Part shown: positions 45,201 through 54,008 of the stretch, piece after piece | How positions within the stretch are numbered: the first letter of the stretch is position 1 | Layout of the letters: each line of letters opens with the position of its first letter | NCBI GenBank assembly: GCA_028289405.1 | Contig: JANQPP010000072.1 | Coordinates: forward strand, 19,025 to 83,024 | Length of the DNA stretch: 64,000 nt | Source: Pirellulales bacterium | Lineage (GTDB): Bacteria; Planctomycetota; Planctomycetia; Pirellulales; JANQPP01 | Direction of reading: 5' to 3' | Translations under genes and position numbers: made by a program | The notes under the pieces: generated by a model | Databases searched by the model: none | Told to the model about the DNA's origin: nothing | The model's input: the letters and a program-made list of their open reading frames with translations, nothing else

Positions 45201-45400
45201 ACGGACGCAAATATTTTGACGTGGCCCAGTCGAAGCAGGCCGAAGCGAAGGCGCGCGAGATGCATCGCACTTTGGTGCAAAAAATCCTCGATTTGGAGGT
45301 TCCCATGCAGGAATCCCCAGCCGAAGAAGAAGAGGATCCGATGCGCCTCTGGCCGCGCGTGGATGTCTACTGCGCGTTTTCTCAGGCCGGCCAGCCCTGA
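42299..45400 (+). CDS. Secreted two-module amidohydrolase-family protein; only the second module keeps HxH
   Basis: The 1033-residue protein starts MRNILCVTLIMMSMVTWRVH with a signal peptide. Module 1 (about 50-430) begins FALVGGKIVDRPGHVWNDAT; the usual PGLIDxHxH strand reads YPGLIDAYAEAAPP, so the metal histidines are absent. A beta-rich insert with acidic residues (about 430-600) comes next. Module 2 (about 605-1000) begins ALVAFEHATVWALDGTGKYE and has HITPGIIDCHSHIATDGGVN, an intact HxH, plus RLIHCHSYRQDEILALLRTL and a final LNPAKQLRIDEHVGSLEPGK. The enzyme is an imidazolonepropionase/dihydroorotase-like amidohydrolase that probably acts outside the cytoplasm. Length is about twice that of single-module relatives. 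It is followed 44 bases later by a related gene. Confidence 0.85.
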   Translation: MRNILCVTLIMMSMVTWRVHAETNPSTQPVQGLRENTPRVFALVGGKIVDRPGHVWNDATLVIRDGLVEAVGENIQAPPEATVYDITGKTVYPGLIDAYAEAAPPSDGVATALREQGAPYWNSLIIPQYSVAQYYRPSASQDEKLRSQGIVARLVAPGSGILRGTSALVSTGAASSERAILNPDVFLHGELTAPRRGRRQYPNSPMGAVALVRQAFYDAQWYEQTWQAYDNDSRLPLPERNDALQALQSLRGEATPLVLSASNELQFLRADRFAREFGLPLILVGSGHEYRRLDAIAGTQRHVIVPLDFPQAPNVGTPEAAANVTLERLMHWDLAPENPKKLVEAGVSIAFTSYGLKSPGDFLQKIREAVQRGLDKDAALRALTETPAEMAGVSRRLGSLAPGKLASFLVTDGGLFEKETKVLETWVQGERYLHNRTPEADISGAWKWNFTVGAPEPASLKIDIRGSAPDLKGELQFAEKKLPLTKLRLDGLRIAGMFRGELLKKPGVARFTAVIEQAEESTLTLNGSGEWGDGTTFRFTATQEGQTDEAASEEEAEEKEDEAKLEDRAASFAVNYPLGAYGREAPPERSALVAFEHATVWALDGTGKYEDATVLVRDGKIVAVGKDVQIPDGATVIDANGKHITPGIIDCHSHIATDGGVNESGQAITAEVRIGDFIDCNDIHIYRQLAGGVTSSNILHGSANPIGGQNQVIKMRWGSLSEEMKFGKAPAGIKFALGENVKQSNWGDNFTSRYPQSRMGVEQIIDDAFHAAADYRKRWDEWETRHEGLPPRRDLELDALVEILKGERLIHCHSYRQDEILALLRTLESHDVRIATLQHILEGYKVAEVLAQHGAMGSAFSDWWAYKFEVYDAIPYNGALMYRSGVVVSFNSDDAELARRLNLEAAKAVKYGNVPEVEALKFVTLNPAKQLRIDEHVGSLEPGKDADLVVWSGHPLSTASRCEQTWIDGRKYFDVAQSKQAEAKAREMHRTLVQKILDLEVPMQESPAEEEEDPMRLWPRVDVYCAFSQAGQP

Positions 45401-45444
45401 ACTACCGCTCTACGAAGCACCTATCCAATTCTTGATCGCCCGCC

Positions 45445-46812
45445 ATGAAAATCCTGATGAATCTCGCCTACCATCTTCGTACTTGCTGTTTCCCTTTGGC
45501 GCTTTTGTGTGCCGCTTTGTGGGGAACTTGCTCTCCCGCTTCCCCGGAAATCCCCGGCGCGGCGCAGAGCCAGCCCATCGCTCTGGTCGGAGGGACCATC
45601 CATCCCGTCAGCGATTCTCCCATCGAAGGAGGCACGCTGCTTTTCGCGGAGGGAGTGATCCAAGCGGTGGGTGGTGACGTCGATTTGCCAGCCGATACCC
45701 AGCGGATTGACGTGAGTGGCTTGCACGTATATCCCAGCCTGATCGACGCCATGACCGATCTGGGTCTGGTGGAGATCAACGCCGTGCGTTCCACGCGTGA
45801 CCAGCGGGAAACCGGCGCGATCAATCCGAATGTGAAGGCCCAAGTTGCCTTCAATCCCGACAGTGAATTGATCCCCGTGGCCCGCTCCAACGGGATTCTG
45901 CTGGCGCTCAGCGCTCCGTCGGGCAGCTTACTGGCGGGCCAATCCGCACTGATGCGGCTCGACGGTTGGACCTGGGAAGACATGACGCAAAAAGCCCCCG
46001 TCGCCATGCACGTCCATTGGCCACGCATGACCCCGCTGAGCGCGTGGTGGTCCTCATCCTCCGAAGAGAAGCCGCAAGAAAAATACGACCAGGCCCTCGA
46101 ACAGCTTCGCGAAACTCTTCGTGATGCCCGGGCCTACCAGCGGTCCAAAAAAGTGGTCCAGGAGAATGGAGACCAAATTCCGTATGACGCGAGATGGGAA
46201 GCCATGCTGCCGCTGCTGCGGGGCGAGCTGCCTTGGATCGTGCACGCGGATCAGCGGGAACAGATTCAATCCGCCGTCGCTTTCGCTGCCAAGGAAGAAA
46301 TCCGTATCATGCTCTACGGCGGCTACGACGCGGCAGACTGCGCCGACCTTCTCAAGCGACATGAGGTGCCCGTGATTGTGGGGGGCGTGCATCGTCTGCC
46401 TGCACGCCGGCATTCACCTTATGACGAGCCTTTCACGCTGCCCGAGCGGCTGCGTCAAGCGGACGTCCAATTCTGCATCGCCAGTGGTGGCCGCTGGTCT
46501 TCTTCCATGGTGCGGAACCTGCCGTACCATGCCGGTACCGCCGTGGCCTACGGTCTTCCCCGTCAGGAGGCCCTGCGGAGCATCACTCTCTATCCCGCGC
46601 GGATCCTCGGCGTGGAAGATCGCGTCGGTTCACTCGAAGTGGGCAAGGATGCCACGCTCATCGTCACGACCGGGAATCCGCTGGAAACTCCGTCGCTGGT
46701 GACGATGGCCTTCATCCAAGGCCGGCAAGTGGAACTCGACGACCGGCACAAGCGGCTCAACCGCAAGTACTCGGAAAAAGTGCGGCGATTCCAAAAAACG
46801 GACAGTGAATAA
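45445..46812 (+). CDS. Secreted amidohydrolase-like protein without the HxH motif
   Basis: The 455-residue protein starts MKILMNLAYHLRTCCFPLAL with a signal peptide. It resembles the first module of the gene upstream: PIALVGGTIHPVSDSPIEGG at the beginning and LYPARILGVEDRVGSLEVGK at the end. The place of HxH reads YPSLIDAMTDLGLVE, so the metal histidines are missing. It is co-directional with and 44 bases after the two-module gene, so the products may form one complex in which only one barrel is catalytic. Role unknown. Confidence 0.8.
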   Translation: MKILMNLAYHLRTCCFPLALLCAALWGTCSPASPEIPGAAQSQPIALVGGTIHPVSDSPIEGGTLLFAEGVIQAVGGDVDLPADTQRIDVSGLHVYPSLIDAMTDLGLVEINAVRSTRDQRETGAINPNVKAQVAFNPDSELIPVARSNGILLALSAPSGSLLAGQSALMRLDGWTWEDMTQKAPVAMHVHWPRMTPLSAWWSSSSEEKPQEKYDQALEQLRETLRDARAYQRSKKVVQENGDQIPYDARWEAMLPLLRGELPWIVHADQREQIQSAVAFAAKEEIRIMLYGGYDAADCADLLKRHEVPVIVGGVHRLPARRHSPYDEPFTLPERLRQADVQFCIASGGRWSSSMVRNLPYHAGTAVAYGLPRQEALRSITLYPARILGVEDRVGSLEVGKDATLIVTTGNPLETPSLVTMAFIQGRQVELDDRHKRLNRKYSEKVRRFQKTDSE

Positions 46813-46838
46813 CGGATTGCCGTGCAATTGGCCGGGTT

Positions 46839-48383
46839 TCAGGCGGTCAACACGTCGCGGATCCTACCCACCAGGGGATTATCCCGTTCCTCCGCTCCGC
46901 GAAGCTGCACCATGCTGGCCGCCAGCAAATGGTCCCGCCACTGTGGCGAGACGTGGTAAAAATCCTCCAGCACGGCGGAACTGAACTTGTAGTCGTGGGA
47001 ATCGTCTCCCTTGAAGAAAACCAGCAACCGCGCCATGTCGATCAGCGCTTGCGGATCATTCCCCGCTTTCAGATAGCCCAGCGCCTCGCTCACGGCGGCG
47101 TCGCGATTTCCGCGTGCGTGCGCGAAAATCGAACTCACATCGTCCCCCGTCGAAACTCCTGCGCCGCTTGGTTCGATCTGGTCCAGCCGTTGGTCGCCCA
47201 CCGATCCCCGGCCAGGCATGCGGTCACGGAACATGGGGAGAAAGGCCGCATTCTGTAACATCATCAGCCGCCGCGTTTCGTCATGCCCCGTGTGCTGGTA
47301 GGCGAAGTGCAGGGCGTTGGTGGTCGTCAGCGTGTGCAAGCCGATAATGCCCGGCTGACGTACGAGTAGCTCGGAGGCATTCAAAAACAGGCCATCCCAG
47401 ATTGCCTGTGGCGAACCGCCTGAATTGAGGATCTGCGCGACTTTTTGGGAAGCGTCGCGCGGGGTGCCGGAGCGGAGGGTTTCCAGGAGATCAACGGCCA
47501 TGGCCGAATCGTTCTTCCCGTCGCGCCAGTCCGCTCGGATGGTTGCCGCTAGCGGAAGATTCTCTCGCCACGGACGGTCCGCTTCAGCGTCGCGCTCCGC
47601 CGGATTTTCCCCTTCGTGGTTGAGCAAGGCATAGGCCAAGGACCGCAACACGGGTTCGGCGTGCCGCCAGCCGATGCTTTGCAATGTCCGCCAACTATTG
47701 GCCACGAAGATCGCCTTGTGGCCGATGGAACGAAAGTCCCGCGCGCCATACCGGCACAAGAGGTCGAAGATTTGTTGAGCGCCGGCGGTTCGGGCTAAAC
47801 CTGCCACGGCGGCATCGGCTTGAGATTCGTCCCACTTCTCCATGGCGTCGACGAACATCCGCCGAGCCCGTTGGGATGGCGGCACTTGGTCTTCGTTTAC
47901 CGGCGCCATGGTCCAATTTCCCTCGCGGACATCGCGGGATTGCGAGCTTTTGAAATAATCGAGCGCCCAAAAAATGGGAAGCCAGCGTTCTTCGTCGGGG
48001 GAAGCCAGGCTGGCCAAATGCGCGGAGTTTACGACCAGCACGGCGTGAAACTTGAACCCCACGCTGGGCCGGGGTTCCACGTTTCGCACGCCGGCCAGTT
48101 GAAGCGCCGCCAAGACTTCTTGATAAGACAGACCGTTTCTCACGCGGTCCGCCACCACCTCCAGCAGTTGGTCCCGCTCCGTGTCTTCCAATAGCCGCAC
48201 TAAAGGTTCGATATCCGGCGAAAACTGCACGTTGCCGGGAGACGACTCCGACTCAGCCCGGCTGACGGCGGGAAACCGTGACAGCAGCGCCGCCTGCGGC
48301 GCGCCAAGCAAGGCGGCGGAGGAAATCGTGCGTCGGGCAAACTCTCGGCGGGAATAATGTGGGAACGAATCGGGGCGGAGCAT
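46839..48383 (-). CDS. Tat-signal protein of unknown function
   Basis: The 514-residue protein starts MLRPDSFPHYSRREFARRTI, with a twin-arginine export signal (SRREFARR, then a hydrophobic stretch ending near AVSRAES). AAAGGG lies 6 bases before the ATG at 48383; an ATG five codons upstream is also possible. The mature part is largely helical and histidine-rich (GFKFHAVLVVNSAHLASLAS, YGARDFRSIGHKAIFVANSW and LHTLTTTNALHFAYQHTGHD). The histidine blocks recall questin-oxidase-like proteins, but this is a weak impression. It is convergent with the amidohydrolase gene and divergent from the redoxin gene. Confidence 0.6.
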   Translation of the reverse strand: MLRPDSFPHYSRREFARRTISSAALLGAPQAALLSRFPAVSRAESESSPGNVQFSPDIEPLVRLLEDTERDQLLEVVADRVRNGLSYQEVLAALQLAGVRNVEPRPSVGFKFHAVLVVNSAHLASLASPDEERWLPIFWALDYFKSSQSRDVREGNWTMAPVNEDQVPPSQRARRMFVDAMEKWDESQADAAVAGLARTAGAQQIFDLLCRYGARDFRSIGHKAIFVANSWRTLQSIGWRHAEPVLRSLAYALLNHEGENPAERDAEADRPWRENLPLAATIRADWRDGKNDSAMAVDLLETLRSGTPRDASQKVAQILNSGGSPQAIWDGLFLNASELLVRQPGIIGLHTLTTTNALHFAYQHTGHDETRRLMMLQNAAFLPMFRDRMPGRGSVGDQRLDQIEPSGAGVSTGDDVSSIFAHARGNRDAAVSEALGYLKAGNDPQALIDMARLLVFFKGDDSHDYKFSSAVLEDFYHVSPQWRDHLLAASMVQLRGAEERDNPLVGRIRDVLTA

Positions 48384-48619
48384 GGCAAACCCTTTCATGC
48401 GAGAATGTGTGGCGGGCGCATGGCTTATTGTCGTCCCCGGGAATGACGTTCCGCAAGAGTGCTTCGGCTTGGCGAGCTGCCGGCTTGGTTTTCGATGCCC
48501 TGGTGTTTCGTTAAACTGCAAAAAGCAAGAGCGGAAAACCATGCGAATGATGTATTCGCTCATTTCGCGTGAACGTATACCAATCAAACAATTTGCCACC
48601 TCTTTGAAGGAGTCTGTTG

Positions 48620-49198
48620 ATGGTCTTAACACCGAGCACTATGCTTCCCTTGGGGACCCTGGCCCCCGATTTCTCACTCCCCAATGTGGACGGCAAGACG
48701 GTGTCATTGGCCGACTTTTCCGGCCAGTCCGCGTTGCTGGTCGTGTTCATGTGCAATCATTGCCCGTTCGTAAAACACGTGGCGGCCGGTTTGGCGGAAC
48801 TGGGTCGGGAATACCAGGCCAAAGGGGCTGCCGTGGTGGCCATCAATTCGAACGACGTAGCCAATTATCCCGCCGATTCCCCGGAACAGATGGTGCATGA
48901 GGTCGAAGAGCGCGGCTACACCTTTCCTTACCTGTACGATGAAGACCAATCCGTGGCCAAGGCCTACCACGCGGCATGCACGCCAGACTTCTATGTCTTC
49001 GATAAAGACCAAAAGTTGGCCTACCGGGGGCAAATGGATGACAGCCGCCCCGACAGCGGCATTCCCGTGACGGGGAAGGACCTGCGGGCCGCGCTTGATG
49101 CCGTGCTGGCGGGCAACTCCGTGCCTGAACCCCAGAAACCGAGCATCGGTTGCAACATCAAGTGGAAGGAAGGGAACGCTCCGGCATATTTCCAATAG
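48620..49198 (+). CDS. Thioredoxin-like/AhpC-TSA family redoxin
   Basis: This 192-residue protein starts MVLTPSTMLPLGTLAPDFSL, with GAAGGAG before the ATG. The fold is thioredoxin-like: FSLPNVDGKTVSLADFSGQS, then LVVFMCNHCPFVKHVAAGLA with CxxC (CNHC) as the redox site, and HAACTPDFYVFDKDQKLAYR with the cis-Pro. No signal peptide is seen, so it is cytoplasmic. The MCNHCPFVKH block defines a common group of thioredoxin-family proteins of unknown substrate. The glycosyltransferase gene starts 81 bases later. Confidence 0.9.
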   Translation: MVLTPSTMLPLGTLAPDFSLPNVDGKTVSLADFSGQSALLVVFMCNHCPFVKHVAAGLAELGREYQAKGAAVVAINSNDVANYPADSPEQMVHEVEERGYTFPYLYDEDQSVAKAYHAACTPDFYVFDKDQKLAYRGQMDDSRPDSGIPVTGKDLRAALDAVLAGNSVPEPQKPSIGCNIKWKEGNAPAYFQ

Positions 49199-49279
49199 GG
49201 AGACCTGCCCGGCTTTAGGGAATCTCTAGTGAGTCCACATCTGGCCGTTGCCTCCAGCCGGCTGTTGAGGAAGCCTGCG

Positions 49280-49993
49280 ATGTCGTGCTCTGCCACTGAG
49301 TCCGGAGGTAGCCGACGCCGCGAGATTTCCGTCATTATTCCCATGCTCCAAGAGGCGGCAAATGCCGCATCCGCCATCGAACACGCGTGGGACCTCTCGC
49401 CGCTGGAAGTGATTGTGGTGGACGGCGGCAGTGATGACGGGACGCGGGAAATTGCCGCTGCAAGCCTCTGCCAACTGATTTCCAGCCCCGCTGGGAGGGG
49501 CATCCAGCTCAATCGAGGCGCCCAGGCGGCTCAAGGGGACATGCTCTTATTTCTGCATGCGGATACTTGGCTTGAACCCGGAGCGCGAACGCAGATTGAA
49601 GAATGTCTCGCTCAGCCCCACAACTTGGGCGGCGCTTTTTTGCAGCGTATCGATTCGTCGGGAATGATTTATCGTAGTTTGGAATGGGGCAACGCCGCCC
49701 GGGTACGCTGGCTGGGGCGCCCCTTCGGTGATCAGGGCATTTTCTGCCGGCGGGATACCTTTCAAGAACTGGGCGGCTTTCCCGAAGTCCCCATCATGGA
49801 AGACGTGCTTTTCATGAAGCGGTTTCGCCGCGTCGCCTGGCCCGTGCTGCTGCCTGGTCCGCTCCACGTAAGTGCAAGGCGTTGGCGCAAACGCGGCGTT
49901 TTAACACAGACGGTGCGAAACTGGTGCCTGCAAGCCGCGCTGCGGATGGGGGTTTCGCCAGACCGGCTGGCACAATATTACCCTCATCCTTGA
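49280..49993 (+). CDS. Glycosyltransferase, GT2 family (TIGR04283-like)
   Basis: The 237-residue protein starts MSCSATESGGSRRREISVII (an in-frame GTG at 49229 is also possible). The GT2 start motif is ISVIIPMLQEAANAASAI; VIVVDGGSDDGTREIA and LLFLHADTWLEPGA hold the DxD-like donor-binding site; RPFGDQGIFCRRDTFQELGG and GFPEVPIMEDVLFMKRFRR are characteristic of the TIGR04283 subgroup. It probably adds a sugar to a lipid or small-molecule acceptor. A short overlap-free gap (33 bases) separates it from the convergent CheX-like gene. Confidence 0.9.
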   Translation: MSCSATESGGSRRREISVIIPMLQEAANAASAIEHAWDLSPLEVIVVDGGSDDGTREIAAASLCQLISSPAGRGIQLNRGAQAAQGDMLLFLHADTWLEPGARTQIEECLAQPHNLGGAFLQRIDSSGMIYRSLEWGNAARVRWLGRPFGDQGIFCRRDTFQELGGFPEVPIMEDVLFMKRFRRVAWPVLLPGPLHVSARRWRKRGVLTQTVRNWCLQAALRMGVSPDRLAQYYPHP

Positions 49994-50026
49994 CGGCCCT
50001 CGCCTTATTGTTTGCTGCTTCGTACT

Positions 50027-50563
50027 CTACAGGCGCAAGAGCGACAGGCTGGCATGAATCAGCCGGTCGGAGATAAGAATCGCTTCCGGATCGTCATGTT
50101 CAAACGTGACGTTGACGAACTCCAGTCCTCGTGCGAAGGCGATTTGATAGCCCGACCCCACGATCACGGAAGGCACGGTAATGTGGGAAAAGGCATAAGG
50201 TGAATTTGCGATGGCTCCTTTGATCCCTCCCACGACAATATTCGTGATCTCGCCCGCCCCGTCCACGACCTGGCTGGTAAGCCCGTCAAACGATTCTTGC
50301 AACAAACCCTGCACGGCACGGATGGCAAAGCGTTCCGACAAATTCAACTGAAAAAAGCCGGAGACCTTGCCGTGAACTCCGATGATGCCCGTCACCGAGC
50401 CGGTCTCTTGCGCTGGCATGCTAGAGATACCCACGCACCGCGCTTTTACGTCGCACATAACCAGAGCTTTCTGCACCGAATCGATGGTCGCCTTCACAAG
50501 CGTCTGATCGACCTGCACGAATTCGTGAGTAGCTTGGGGGGCTTGGGGAGCGGCGGTGGACAT
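50027..50563 (-). CDS. CheX-like chemotaxis phosphatase-family protein
   Basis: This 178-residue protein starts MSTAAPQAPQATHEFVQVDQ. The CheX/CheC-type core includes VTGIIGVHGKVSGFFQLNLS and VDGAGEITNIVVGGIKGAIA, with the E-x2-N motif (EITN) used for CheY-P dephosphorylation. FVNVTFEHDDP is close to the end. No other chemotaxis gene is next to it. It may act on another receiver domain. The 430-base divergent region to the secretin gene holds an inverted repeat. Confidence 0.8.
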   Translation of the reverse strand: MSTAAPQAPQATHEFVQVDQTLVKATIDSVQKALVMCDVKARCVGISSMPAQETGSVTGIIGVHGKVSGFFQLNLSERFAIRAVQGLLQESFDGLTSQVVDGAGEITNIVVGGIKGAIANSPYAFSHITVPSVIVGSGYQIAFARGLEFVNVTFEHDDPEAILISDRLIHASLSLLRL

Positions 50564-50760
50564 GATTGATCCTCGATGTCTCTGAGTTTGAAGAGGTACG
50601 GGTTGGCGATCCACGGTTGCCACGAGCGGTGATTGCCCGTTCAGGCGACATGGATTCGTTAAAGGTGAAATGTTTCGGGCATCCTTCAAATATGGATTAC
50701 GATTTGGCCAAAGAATCGGAAAGCGAGAAATTTTCCCATTCCCTCCATTTTTTCACGCAT

Positions 50761-50777
50761 TTCCGATTTAATCGGAA
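50761..50777. promoter_or_regulatory. Perfect inverted repeat TTCCGATTTAATCGGAA in the divergent region
   Basis: Seven-base arms around TTA lie 198 bases before the CheX-like gene and 214 before the secretin gene. It has the size of a dimeric regulator's operator. Confidence 0.45.
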
Positions 50778-50990
50778 TTGCTGGCTGAATCCGAACAATC
50801 ACTGCAAATTGCTTAATGTGAACCAGTCGAGTCCCCGATAGGTAAGCTGTAGGTGAATACCCGCTACTCTCATGCTGTTTCAGACGGCAGAGCACGCGGG
50901 AAAACTGACAGATGCCACACGCCGCTGGCGAAGGGCTTAGGCCTGAAGTTGCCAGCGTGCACGCCTATCCACCGGATGGGGACCAACAGT

Positions 50991-53285
50991 ATGAGCGGTC
51001 AAGCACGGACGAACTCCGAGCCAGACTTTCGTGGAAAAGGAATCTGCACCGTGGGAATCCTTAGTTTGGGATTTTGTTCGGTCGTAGGTTTCGCCGCCTG
51101 GGCGATGGGGAGTTCCCCTTCTTCCGCATCGGGAACGAGGCCGCATGCTGCGGCGCAAGGAAGCGCCACGTCCACAGTGCCCCTGGCTTCGAGTGGATCG
51201 GGCGACATGGCCGCCGATTTGAAGCGGCAATTGCGACAAAACCGAGCTAAACTGATCCCGCCACCGGTGGTGTTGGAGGCCAATATGCTGCAACACCAGC
51301 AACCGCTTCCGTCCGCGAAGGCGTCCGAAAACGTTCAAGCTGGCCTGCAAGGCACGCGCAAGCTCGGCCATCGTCGGCGAGTAAAGCCCGTATTCCCATT
51401 CGCCATCGCCGAAGCGGCGCGGAATTTAAAGCAGCCGCCCGAGTTTTCCGGACCGACCCATGCTCCCGCCGTCTCGCCGATTTCCGCCGAAACCACGGAA
51501 TTATTGCCCCGCGACGCGGTGTCCAGTGCGGGTAATCGTGGCTATTCGGCCCAGGACGGAGAGGTCAACTTGGTTTCTTACGAAGCGGAATGGAGATCTC
51601 CGACCCAACAGGCTTTCGAAGCAAAGCCGACTCAGAAGTTAGACAAGCCCCCCGTGTTGTCGGGAGAGCAGTGGAATGCCTCCGGCACCTCCACGGTGGC
51701 TCGACCAATGGCTTTTCAAGCACCCACGGACAACGAGGCGGATCCCCAGCCGACGGATGATGTCGCGCCGCCGCAACCTCGGATCGAGGAGGTCGATCCG
51801 GGTACGCCGCGTATCGATCCACAGGTACCGCTAGCCGATGATGGGCTAGCCGGGAAAGTTCGCTTGCCATTTGAGGTGATCGATTACACGGAGGTGGTCA
51901 CGTTAAACGTGCGCCGGCAGAGGATTCTGGTCTTCCCCGCCAATTTGGCCAAGGTCGTCGTCACGGACCCGACCGTCTGTGACTACAACGTCTACGATCC
52001 CCGGCAACTCGGCCTGATGGGCCTTTCCCAGGGCACGACCGATATCACGCTATGGTTCGACGATCCTCGGTTCAAGCCCGTTTCCTACTTGGTCCGCGTG
52101 CAGCCCGATCCGGAAGTTCACAAGAGCTGGGCAGAGCAATTCACGATCCTGGAACAGATCATCGAGCAGGAATTTCCCGATAGCAGCGTCCGGCTGGTGC
52201 CGCGCGGCACGAAGCTGTTCGTGAAAGGCCAGGCGAAGGACGCCCAAGAGGCGGCGGAGATTTTGCGTCTGATTCGTAACGACTCCGCGATCAACCTCAC
52301 TGGCACGGGCCAATTGCAGGGCGTTTTCGGCGGCACGAGCGCGGGTCCGTATCCCCAGGAAGCCACCGGCCGGCGGGCCAACGCTATCCAAGTGGTCAAC
52401 CGGCTACGCGTGCCGGGCGTGCAGCAGGTCGCGCTGAAGATCAAACTGGCCGAGTTGAACCGATCGGCGGCTAGCACTTTCGGTTTCGATATGTCGACCG
52501 ATGTGACCTTCGATGGTGGTAACGTGCTTCTGCAATCGATGTTGAACGCGGCGACCGGAAACGCTCCCGCCGTGTTGGGGAATTTTAGCTCCAGCGATAT
52601 CAGCTTTGGCTTGCATTACCTCCAAGAACGTGGCGTGATCCGCGTGCTGAGCGAACCGACATTGGTCACGCGGAGCGGCTCGCCGGCTCAATTCCATTCG
52701 GGCGCGGAACTGCCGATTCCGACGACCGTTGGTGTGAGTGGAGCGGCGGCGGTGACGACCGACTTTCGCGCGGTGGGAGTGATTGTTAGTTTCCTGCCCA
52801 CGGTAATCGACAAGGACATGATCCGCATCCAACTCGCTCCCGAATTCAGCCAAGTAAACACGGAGATCGATGTTAACGGCATTCCCTCGCTGAATACGCG
52901 TTCGGTCGTGACGAATGTGGATGTGCGAGAAGGGCAGACGTTCGCCATTGCCGGTTTGCTGGACGATACGACCACTGCCGAGAGCGCGGGCGATTTTCCG
53001 AGCATTTTTTCCCGTATCTTCGGACGGCGGAGTGTGACGAGGAACGAGACGGAACTATTGATCTTGGTGACTCCCGAGTTGATGCAACCGATGGAGCCAG
53101 AAGAAGTGCCGCCGCTGCCAGGATTCGACGTCACCGAGCCGACCAACCGCGAGTTCTTTTTGGAAGGTCGTCTGGAAGGCCGGCCCACGCATGAGCATCG
53201 CGGCACCGTCTGGCCGATTCTTAAACGACGGTATCATTCCGGCGGATCGGAAATGATCGCCGGTCCCTTCGGGCATGGCACTTAA
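50991..53285 (+). CDS. Secretin of a Tad/type IV pilus-like system (CpaC/RcpA type)
   Basis: The 764-residue protein starts MSGQARTNSEPDFRGKGICT (a Met five codons before is also possible). A transmembrane or signal segment follows (GILSLGFCSVVGFAAWAMGS). A long Pro/Ala/Gln-rich disordered region spans about 45-300. The N-terminal secretin domain begins VVTLNVRRQRILVFPANLAK, then VVVTDPTVCDYNVYDPRQLG, like CpaC's pilus-formation domain, with a BON-like segment (FVKGQAKDAQEAAEILRLIR). The secretin core has VALKIKLAELNRSAASTFGF, LSEPTLVTRSGSPAQFHSG, FLPTVIDKDMIRIQLAPEFS and the end ELLILVTPELMQPMEPEEVP. It forms the outer membrane channel. Two lipoprotein genes follow. Confidence 0.92.
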   Translation: MSGQARTNSEPDFRGKGICTVGILSLGFCSVVGFAAWAMGSSPSSASGTRPHAAAQGSATSTVPLASSGSGDMAADLKRQLRQNRAKLIPPPVVLEANMLQHQQPLPSAKASENVQAGLQGTRKLGHRRRVKPVFPFAIAEAARNLKQPPEFSGPTHAPAVSPISAETTELLPRDAVSSAGNRGYSAQDGEVNLVSYEAEWRSPTQQAFEAKPTQKLDKPPVLSGEQWNASGTSTVARPMAFQAPTDNEADPQPTDDVAPPQPRIEEVDPGTPRIDPQVPLADDGLAGKVRLPFEVIDYTEVVTLNVRRQRILVFPANLAKVVVTDPTVCDYNVYDPRQLGLMGLSQGTTDITLWFDDPRFKPVSYLVRVQPDPEVHKSWAEQFTILEQIIEQEFPDSSVRLVPRGTKLFVKGQAKDAQEAAEILRLIRNDSAINLTGTGQLQGVFGGTSAGPYPQEATGRRANAIQVVNRLRVPGVQQVALKIKLAELNRSAASTFGFDMSTDVTFDGGNVLLQSMLNAATGNAPAVLGNFSSSDISFGLHYLQERGVIRVLSEPTLVTRSGSPAQFHSGAELPIPTTVGVSGAAAVTTDFRAVGVIVSFLPTVIDKDMIRIQLAPEFSQVNTEIDVNGIPSLNTRSVVTNVDVREGQTFAIAGLLDDTTTAESAGDFPSIFSRIFGRRSVTRNETELLILVTPELMQPMEPEEVPPLPGFDVTEPTNREFFLEGRLEGRPTHEHRGTVWPILKRRYHSGGSEMIAGPFGHGT

Positions 53286-53361
53286 AATCGACGGGAACAG
53301 GATTCGTATTCTCGTGGCGGCCCCCGGCGGCACGCCGAATCAACGCAAAGGACGGAGACTT

Positions 53362-53946
53362 ATGAGCGCTGCGGATGGCCTTGATCGTCTGGTAGACCGC
53401 ATGGCCCGGGCTCGTCACTGGATCAAGCAGTGGGGTGGCGCCGCCGTGTTGGGCGCGCTCGCCGGAGCCAGCGGCTGCCATCACTACGGCGGTGGTCCGG
53501 AATACGATCCGCCTTTTCCTTTGGGGCAGGTTAGCGATTCCTTTTGGGAGACGCAGCAAACGAACGCGGAAGCGGCCGATTTCATTTTCTACGATCACGA
53601 TTTCTCGGGCGATTCCGCGACTCTGACTCCCGGCGCCACGCGAAAACTAGAAGCCGTGGCGCTGAGGCTTGAGCATGCGCCTTTTCCTGTCGTCGTGGAG
53701 GAAAGCCCGCATCGCGGACGCCCGGAACTCGATCAGAAACGGCGGCAAGTCGTGGTCGAACAACTCGCACGCCTGAATGTCGATCCCGAATTCCTTGAAG
53801 GGCGGGTCACGGTGGCACCGGCATTCCCCTGGGGCATTACGGCGATTGAGGCCGAACGTGGGTACTACCAGAGCCTCTCCGGCAATTTCGCTGGTGGCGC
53901 TGGCACGGGGAGAAGATTCGGCGGCAATGGTGCACTGTTCCGATGA
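53362..53946 (+). CDS. Lipoprotein of the secretin operon, OmpA/CpaD-like fold
   Basis: This 194-residue protein starts MSAADGLDRLVDRMARARHW; AAGGACGGAGA lies before the ATG. A lipobox-like LAGASGC lies near residue 39 after a hydrophobic segment. The mature part has ATLTPGATRKLEAVALRLEH, then APFPVVVEESPHRGRPELDQ and KRRQVVVEQLARLNVDPEFL, which recalls the OmpA-C/peptidoglycan-binding pattern. A Gly-rich tail ends it. It follows the secretin gene by 76 bases and precedes the TPR lipoprotein, so it is probably part of the secretion or pilus complex. Confidence 0.7.
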   Translation: MSAADGLDRLVDRMARARHWIKQWGGAAVLGALAGASGCHHYGGGPEYDPPFPLGQVSDSFWETQQTNAEAADFIFYDHDFSGDSATLTPGATRKLEAVALRLEHAPFPVVVEESPHRGRPELDQKRRQVVVEQLARLNVDPEFLEGRVTVAPAFPWGITAIEAERGYYQSLSGNFAGGAGTGRRFGGNGALFR

Positions 53947-54008
53947 GCGGAGGCAATCTCGACGGCTTTGTGCGTCGTTGCACTGTTTCGATCCCGCGAG
54001 GACCAAAC

